DNA of 64,000 nucleotides, from contig JACCGJ010014817.1 in assembly GCA_013407085.1 (NCBI GenBank), positions 1 through 64,000 of the forward strand. Direction: 5' to 3'. The translations under genes were made by a program, and so were the position numbers. The DNA is from Atriophallophorus winterbourni. Its lineage: Eukaryota; Platyhelminthes; Trematoda; Plagiorchiida; Microphallidae. Positions 56,250-64,000 of this stretch are shown piece by piece; position 1 is the stretch's first letter; each line of letters starts with the position of its first letter. The notes beneath the pieces were generated by a model, which saw only the letters and a list, made by a program, of their open reading frames with translations, made no database searches and had not been told where the DNA came from.

Positions 56250-59200
56250 TTTCGGCTGTGCACATTAATTTCACTAGAGTCGTATTGCTTGTTGTTTATT
56301 CTCCTTTTACAAATACATTATATAAAGTTATTTAGAATTTAGAAATTTTTATTGATCCTAACCTGGCTGAACCGACCCAAAAATACTTAATCACAGACTA
56401 ATAGTTTGCACCATAAAACAATAGCAAATATTTAGCTGTAATGATTATTATTACGTGATTATTTGTGCTACTGAACGCTTAAAATTTTAATCAACGTACT
56501 CGTAAACACAAGTGCCAAACAATATAGTGGCATACGATACGTGGAAATCTTTCGTTGAGCATTTCGATATTTCTTTACCAATCACCGCAGAATTTCATTG
56601 TAATTGCAAACACGCAAACTCTCAAATGGGATTTGCAAAACTGACGGGCACACGCAAATAATCGCGTTCTCCGTTCTTAATAGCCAGTCTGGTCGCCATG
56701 ACAACTCAGTCACACAAACAAGGGGCCGGATGTGCCCGCGGGCATGTATCGCACTCGCCCGTGTGCGCTACACCCAATTGCGTAAACACATGGGGGTACC
56801 TACCAATCTTCAATTTTGTCAACTTATGTGGGGGGCGGGACATTCAAAGAACCCAAAAGGGTGGTTCAAATGGAACAACATGACACATATATTTGCATTT
56901 AATATGAAAACCAGTCCTTGTTTCTCCACCAAATATTTGATAGCGGTTAGCTGTTATCGCGGTGATCAGTTGCTAGTTTGCCAACTTCCAATGACCTATC
57001 ATTCATGGGAGTTGCGTTCAGTTGAACTTTTGCTAAACCAAACCTGCGCTCCAGACAATTGTCTCAAGGATTTGGACACAGAGACCAAGATGTGTTAGGC
57101 ACTTGACTTGTATGTCGATCCCCACGTTAGATAGTATGTCCTCTAGATCAATCCAGTTAGCTTAATTACACACATCAATTTGACATACAAATGCATAAAT
57201 TGTATTGAATTCTCACGAACTGTACAATATCGACTCATTTCGATATTGATTTTGGTGCATAGAGGATGAATCCATATAGCCAAGGTGACAAGCTCTTCCT
57301 GAACCCTTCATTATTAGTTTCCACATATTCTCACACGATGTGGGCCAATACAAATGTTTTTCCCAGCTTGTAACACTCAAGCAAGATTTGGAAGTATCTA
57401 AGAATCGAAAACCCGGCAGAATGTATGATAACGGTTGCGGATCGGATCTACAGTTAGTTATGTTCTGCTCACTCATCCCGTTTTAAAACTGCGATTGAAA
57501 ACCATTCGCATCTATGCAAGAAATCACATAGCATGTAAAGAATAGACAAAGTTATACGCCTGTCAATAACAAATTCTGGACCCAGTTCTTTATGATTTAT
57601 TTTCATCATGTCAAACCACTACTCCCAGAATGCGTTCGCGCAGAAAAATGAAAGAAATATATAAAAAAAAATTGAAAATTGAAAAACTATTATACAAACC
57701 CGTGGTGATCCAATGGCTAAGAAGATTCAGGGAAGACCGGTGCACAATTTAGTGGGTGAATTTTCACTTTCACCGCTTTATGCTTTCGAAACGGAGATGA
57801 CCCCTCTAATGCATGGGCTACAACGGATAGATGCGCAATAAAAAGGAGTATACACTTTGATTGGTTAATATGTGAAAACACAAATGACATGTTTACGTTA
57901 CTAGAGTTGTACTGAAATATGAAAATTTATTTATAATTTATTAATAATGAAAGTGCGCCACGAATTTTCAGTACTTGGATTTGTTTTTCGCTTCTCCTTC
58001 TTCCATATTTAAGTCATATGGTAGCCCAGTTTATGCCGATTGGTTTGTGTGAACTAAACCAGCCATTGACATGATAGCCATTCCGATTGACGGCTTAAAT
58101 TTAATGATGGATCACGCCTACAAAACACCTAACAAGCATTTGCCAAATGCGCATTGAACTGCACTTCCGTTCTAGAAGCGAAGTTTTTCCAGGAAGAGCA
58201 TTCCAGATGTTTACCAGCCTTGTGCATTAAGTGCATTTTGCTGCGCATCAATGGGCTACTCATAGGATAACCTCAGTTTCTGTCATTCGTTTTGAGCGTG
58301 AAATACTTCGACAGCTAATTACTTTGAGGTCCCAGAAAGATTAAAATTGTCACCCGCTAATCATAGTTAATTTTAAGATACGCGAGCGGGAAAATGTCGA
58401 GTTTTGTTCGACACTCTTCATAGTTAAATGTTTTGATTCAAAAATTCATCTTTGTAGCACGGGGATGCACTTGTTCCAGTGCATTGCACTCGACCGTAGT
58501 TAGCACCCTGAATAGATCAGCTGTCAAAACATATAACAATCTACGAATTGCCCACTGAAATAGTTTCAGTTCCTATCTTTTTCGCACAGAAATATTTGGC
58601 ATTTAATGAACCGGGCACTAGAAAAAACAAGATCAATCTCATTATCGGATGATTATTGATGTAATATCATCGAGACAGTTGACTAGATCTCATCTAAACA
58701 AAAGCAGGATTTTATTCATTTATCAGAGCAACCACTAATCGGACCAAGATACAATTTCATTAATATTTTTGTGCATGTTCTGATATTGCTCAAACCCAAT
58801 GCCGGAGCACGTAATTTTAGATGGTCTGCGAACATTAAATCTCGATGTGTAAATTAAAGAACATCTGGAACAGAAAGGGAACGAATAACAAGCCATTTAT
58901 GACACCGGAACTTGCAACTCTTAACTCATAGAAGACTTCGTAACAAACTTGATTCGTCCATTCAAAAAGAAAATGTGTTTTTCATTCGAGCCGAGCGTAG
59001 TTTATTCATTCATATTCGCGAATGGATCAGCATGGGTTACACGGTTGAAAGCATTTCAGAATTGACGTTGGGAAATCAATCCTAAATTTGATTGCTTAAC
59101 TCCGCTAATAATGAATAAAATTTGCATTTGAAACATTTTATGAAGCAAGGTAAATATAAATGCCTTGTGATTTCATTCGGAAAGTTCATCATAAAATAAC

Positions 59201-62200
59201 TCATCCTAGCTGAAATTTGTTACATCTCTCTCATTATACACAACTGCGCGGTCCCCCGTCAAAACACTATCAACATTACACATGTGCAACTATGTAGCAG
59301 TTTCCTTACTCACACGGTATGTCTGATACCTTTTTGAAATGTCAATGGATACCAAAAATGGACAAGTATGCATTCGCTTTCAAAAACGTTTTATGATATT
59401 TTTACCATCCAACCGGATAAACGTTTCGTGGGTCTTTCAAAGCATAGCTTTTTGACCACATAATTTATGAATATATATATGAATAGACATTAAACCTGGC
59501 ATTACTGTAAGAGAAGAGACAAATCTGTTTCATGAAGTAAGATTGAGTCTATCACTTAAAGTTTTGTGTAACCGTGTCACACAAGCCTCGTTCTTCTCAC
59601 CCAAAGTATAATTTATAATTTAATAAAACAAATGCTTTTTTGTAAAACGTTTCAATTCGAACTTCAATTTTTCATATAATACTTCCTTAACACGCAAATG
59701 TATGACGATTGATATCAATCAATGAATTAATTAATCAAGGATTCAACAAAACAATCATGCAATGAATGCAATCGAACTTATATGAAAAGATTTACTAGTG
59801 GAGGTGTGATCATGAAATCTATAGTCGATATTAATAACCTTGTTTATATAATATTAATAATAATTATTGTTATAACTTGCACGGGTACTTCCCATTCACT
59901 GCACCTTTCTGTAGTCAATCTACTCAATCGTACTCTGGGTATCGATCGAAATATTGCATGGTACTTTCAATAACTTCACTGTTGTTGTTGAATTCCTTCG
60001 GTCGCTGTCGACCATGGATCAACATCGCAAGCGCACGTGTCTCTAAAACGCAGTGTTTCGTTGCTTATATCAACAAAACTTGCAATCCACCACAAGTTTC
60101 TAGATCTTTTCCGTTGTAAATAGGAGACATGATTATTCGTATCTGTCATCATATATCAACTGCTATATCAAAGATCATTCATGCTATATGTAACATGATG
60201 TCTTAGCTAAAACGAACAATCAGTAAATAATTGCAGTTAAATTCATCTCGTACGTAGAAATTGTAGGTATAATGTATGTATGGACACTGGATTTAGAGTT
60301 TGTTTTAAACCATTGAACCGAAGCTGAAATTTCGATTAAAAGTATCTATATTTTCGCTTTATGTCTTATAAAGATTATCTCACGATATCGAAACTCATGT
60401 GACTAAACCTATTTTATATGAAAACAGTGGAAAATGTCAACTTTAGGCATTACAGCTAGAAAGATACAGAACAAGGCTAGCAAATTTTTTATGTATCAGG
60501 TACAATCGAAGAATAAGAAAATAACTTCATTTATGTTGACGAATTTTTAGCAAATAAAATGATTTTACCAGAAATTTGAGAAAGAATGACAAGACCACTC
60601 TACATTAGATTTCAAATTTCCAGTCCCGCCTTTAACTCTCCAACAACCATTACCCAGGTATCAAGCAAGGTAAAAAACTAAAATTATGTGAAATGTTCAG
60701 TTCTTCAATAAGGAAAAACTGTCTTCGCTTGGAAAAAATGGTCTACTGACAGTAAGTCTCCAGTGATTTAAATGTGCACCATCGGTAGTCTGTTGCGTTC
60801 ACAGTGGTGACGATCGACAGTCGTGTACCAAATTAATATCCAGGATACGCAACTCAAACTTGCCGACAGTAATACCACATTTTAATTGTAAATAATCCTT
60901 ATCCAGGAGACCGGGAAAAATTATAGCGATGTTTAGAGGAGGAGCGGAACATCTTAAGAAACAACTAAAGGTTTAAGGCCATTAGGTGGGATGGAGGAAA
61001 CGGAAACTACGGGCGTAGATTAACAGCCGTCGATGTTTCAAGAACTGAACGGTCAGCTGATTGGTCTATTTTAGAATCTCGGACACTCTAACACCTATAT
61101 ATTTAAAGCTACATAATCTCAGGGAAAAGTAGGCAATCAGAAACTGTTGGCTAAATGTACAGAATTGTATGAAGTATATAGAACTGATTTAGAAACATTC
61201 CCAAGAATAACGTAAGATAAAAACGAATGAAGAAAATTTTTAAATGGCTCATGTAACACGGTGCAAAACTATTTAGGTAATTACTTTTCGCCCTGAAACC
61301 TTCAATGTATATATTTATGTGAACCACAATGTGTTGTGCCGAATAAATGCAGCATTCATTTCAAACTGTTACTTAATTCTATTGCAATAGAAATTTTGTA
61401 CAGGCGCGAATTCTACCACATTAATTTTCCACTATATCAACGCGTAGCGGTAATAAGAGGCATATGCGCAAGTAGAGTGAATTATATGTTTTTGATAATA
61501 CATATCAAGCTCTACAACGCAGACGTAAGAAACGATGTTATCTGATTACCTCGTCAAGCAACTGAATAGGCGTTTACCAGTTCACCGGATCTTTTGTTTG
61601 TAGATACATCGGCAGTACAACACGGAAACTAGAAAATCAAATATCTCTAAACCACATAAGTTAGCTGTGTTCTCTCTGGTTTGCATGGTACCCACACAAC
61701 TTGTTACTAAGACTTAGCTGAAAATTTTTGTTCGTGATCACTTGTTTATTTGCCCCTCATTGGCACCAACCTAACCAGTTTAATCAATATCACTTGACAT
61801 CGATTTCCGTTTCATGTTTCATATCATATTCATAGTTCAGTTTTATTATTCGTGTATTGCAAAACTAGTTGTGAACTACCGAAAATGATGTCCTTCGATC
61901 TAACAAGGTTTTTAATTTACAAAACGAGAATTTTAGTCAGCTATGCACAGAAATATGGAAATGAATGTGAAACGGACACTAGAATATGGTCGCCAGCCTC
62001 AAATCGTATCTAGAAATATTGGAAACTCCAAACTTAGTGAACAATAAGTTGAAAATCAAAGAGAGGTTTTACCAGCAGTAACATTTTAACCAACATTTAG
62101 CTGGACCTCATACCACTTAAATCTGTTGACGCTTTGAGACTGATGATACATATTATTCTATCATCGTAAAACTGTTTGAATTGTTAAGTGGAAATTGAAC

Positions 62201-64000
62201 TAATCAAAAACTTCGTCGGTATGATCGAGACTAAAATGGACAAGTTTGTCTCGTTTGTCGATCCCAAGAGCCAACTGTTATTTAGAAATTTAAACGAATA
62301 AGTACAAATTTAGATCGATCAATCACCTATAAATGGAAAAATCACGAATTAAGCTGTTGAGAATAGTGTCGTATTCTCGTAATGAGGAATACAAAATTTA
62401 GCATCTAAGGTTGATGGCGAAACTCTTTTTTGAGGAACGTAAAGTATGAAGACTCTCGTTTGGAAAAAAATGACATCTTGTGTTACATTATTCATGTTGT
62501 GGCAACCCCCATTCTGTTAGCGATGTCAAATATTTTATACCTTTATCCACAAAAAAGAAAAACGAGAAAAGTAGCAAAATATATGCTTCATACAGCCAAT
62601 GATGACAAATTGGCACAATTCTAGTAATCAGATATTAAGTTATAGGGTCTTGAGGTGATTCTTCCAAAAACTATAGGGAAATTTATCAGACTGTACGAAA
62701 CAGTCAAATTATGCATTTGTCTCTAATCCAGCGAGTTTTCACATGTGTGGCATATCGATTTATCGCAATGTTGACTGTGTTGTACGTAATTACTAGAAGT
62801 TTATATATCTATGCAACGGAAGCTTACCGTTTAAAAAAGCAGGAGCTTATTTCATATGGATCATTAGATACTGAAGAAAAACGTCATAAAGTTGACAAAT
62901 ATAGTGTAATAGTCAAATACAACTTCACTAGAATAACAGAGAGCAATCACACATGTAGGAAAATACCACAAATAGTTTTCTTGCTTCTTACTGACCTTTT
63001 TAATGTATGGTGATTCATCGACTGAAAGCTTCTATTGAACGAAAAAACATTTCTACAGTTGAAATTCTACGTCACTGCTTCGAACGATGCAGAACACTTA
63101 ACTAAAATCTGCTGACTATAATAAGTGATCCTAACGAACAAAATATATTAGGATTACATGGCCTTATCGTACACTCTCCAAATCGTGAGTGTACAATATG
63201 AATTTAGAAAATTATGTTAGTTCGTTCAAATCCGCATACGAAATTATTAACAAATATAGACATTATGCTGATACTATCAGCCTTGGGTTATTGGCTGAAT
63301 ATCGTTACGAATATAATAATCCATGTTTACGTTTTCACAGTGAATTGGACGTCAGACAATTTCTCCTAAACATTGCAATGTATAGGCGACTTTAGATGGA
63401 CCGTTCGAACAGATCCTCTCATCGATCAAACGCAGAACAATGACAGCCCCAGTCGTGTGCGCTATGCCTAAAATGTAACGACTGCGGTAGCAAACAGATC
63501 AGCAACCCCCTGGATGTTTGAGACACGTGTCGTGTTAAACACTTTGCTTTGTGTTTGCTAGGGGCTCGAGATCACATCGATGTGCGAAATCTCTTCAAGG
63601 TCACAACAATCGTCTCGCCAATCAGAAACGAATGAGATCATGTCCTCTACACCAGTGTTGGTGTGTTTGTCTGCGATTTATTGTACTTGGAAGGACTTGC
63701 TGGACATGGAAAGATGGTCATGTAGAAGCAGTTGCATAACATGAAAGCTGTTTCGTCGGAAGTAAATGACTCGATCACAAAGGTCAGTTTGACAGATTGC
63801 GTGCATTCTTATCAATTCATATTGAAAGCTTTATGTAAATACAATTTTCCAAAAATTGTAAATAAAATTTGCAAGCCGTAATTCAGCTTTTAATGTGATG
63901 ATAAGTTTTGAGTGTAGGCTCATAGGTTATTCGTCTGTAATATTCAAATAAAAATCAAGTCATTTTTTATTGAGCTTTAAACTCCTAAAATTCGGAACGC
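56250..64000. other. AT-rich region without supported genes
   Basis: No retroelement block, ribozyme core or RNA gene was found. Two moderately complex ORFs stand out by composition: 56604-57098 on the plus strand (164 codons, Cys-rich) and 57213-57476 on the minus strand (87 codons from ATG). Neither matches a family I recognise and no splice context was convincing. ORFs at 62430-63395 and 63551-63739 are short and unassigned. Confidence 0.4.

Overview
The window looks like nuclear DNA of an invertebrate animal, most probably a parasitic flatworm of the trematode type. The reasons are spliced, intron-bearing coding sequence, AT-rich intergenic DNA, many decayed CR1-like and RTE-like non-LTR retrotransposons, a Ty3/gypsy-type LTR element, and short hammerhead-ribozyme repeats. 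Assignment to metazoan is firm. Assignment to trematode is inference from this mix of repeats.

Only one host gene can be supported. It is a five-exon gene on the + strand (ATG 8261 to stop 24979, poly(A) signal 25083) for a Yin Yang 1 (YY1) family transcription factor. The exons are 8261-8540, 11174-11854, 14460-14818, 20316-20620 and 24550-24979. All four introns are GT-AG, every junction is phase-consistent, and the product is 684 residues with four C2H2 fingers at about residues 380-489. Unlike vertebrate YY1, it continues for about 195 residues after the last finger. Its introns are filled with repeats.

Layout. 1-7.7 kb: a CR1 copy on the minus strand with a second CR1 nested in it (TSD GACATA), then a longer CR1 copy on the plus strand with ORF1 and ORF2, both decayed. 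7.9-25.1 kb: YY1, with SINE-like copies, a 5'-truncated RTE element (15.7-18.1 kb) and RTE fragments in its introns. 26-38 kb: remnants of RTE and CR1 elements. 38.1-41.3 kb: a rearranged gypsy element (integrase, LTR, gag, LTR end). 41.3-43.9 kb: a 121-bp inverted repeat enclosing a CR1 copy whose middle is replaced by a tandem array. 45.2-47 kb: a decayed CR1. 47.9-51.4 kb: the best-preserved CR1 (835-codon ORF2, minus strand). 52-64 kb: mostly non-coding, with more hammerhead repeats near 52, 53 and 55.5 kb.

The most interesting system is a family of short repeats carrying a type I hammerhead ribozyme core. One locus (42143-42983) has three head-to-tail units of 243-244 bp, each with one ribozyme core, ending in an inverted partial unit. 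A second locus (55.3-55.6 kb) is a decayed dimer. Single copies are scattered on both strands, including one with an essentially perfect consensus at 51989-52030. This is the architecture described for metazoan retrozymes, meaning non-autonomous retroelements spread through self-cleaved circular RNA. Mobilisation here would need reverse transcriptase from another element. The nearby CR1 and RTE copies are possible but unproven sources.
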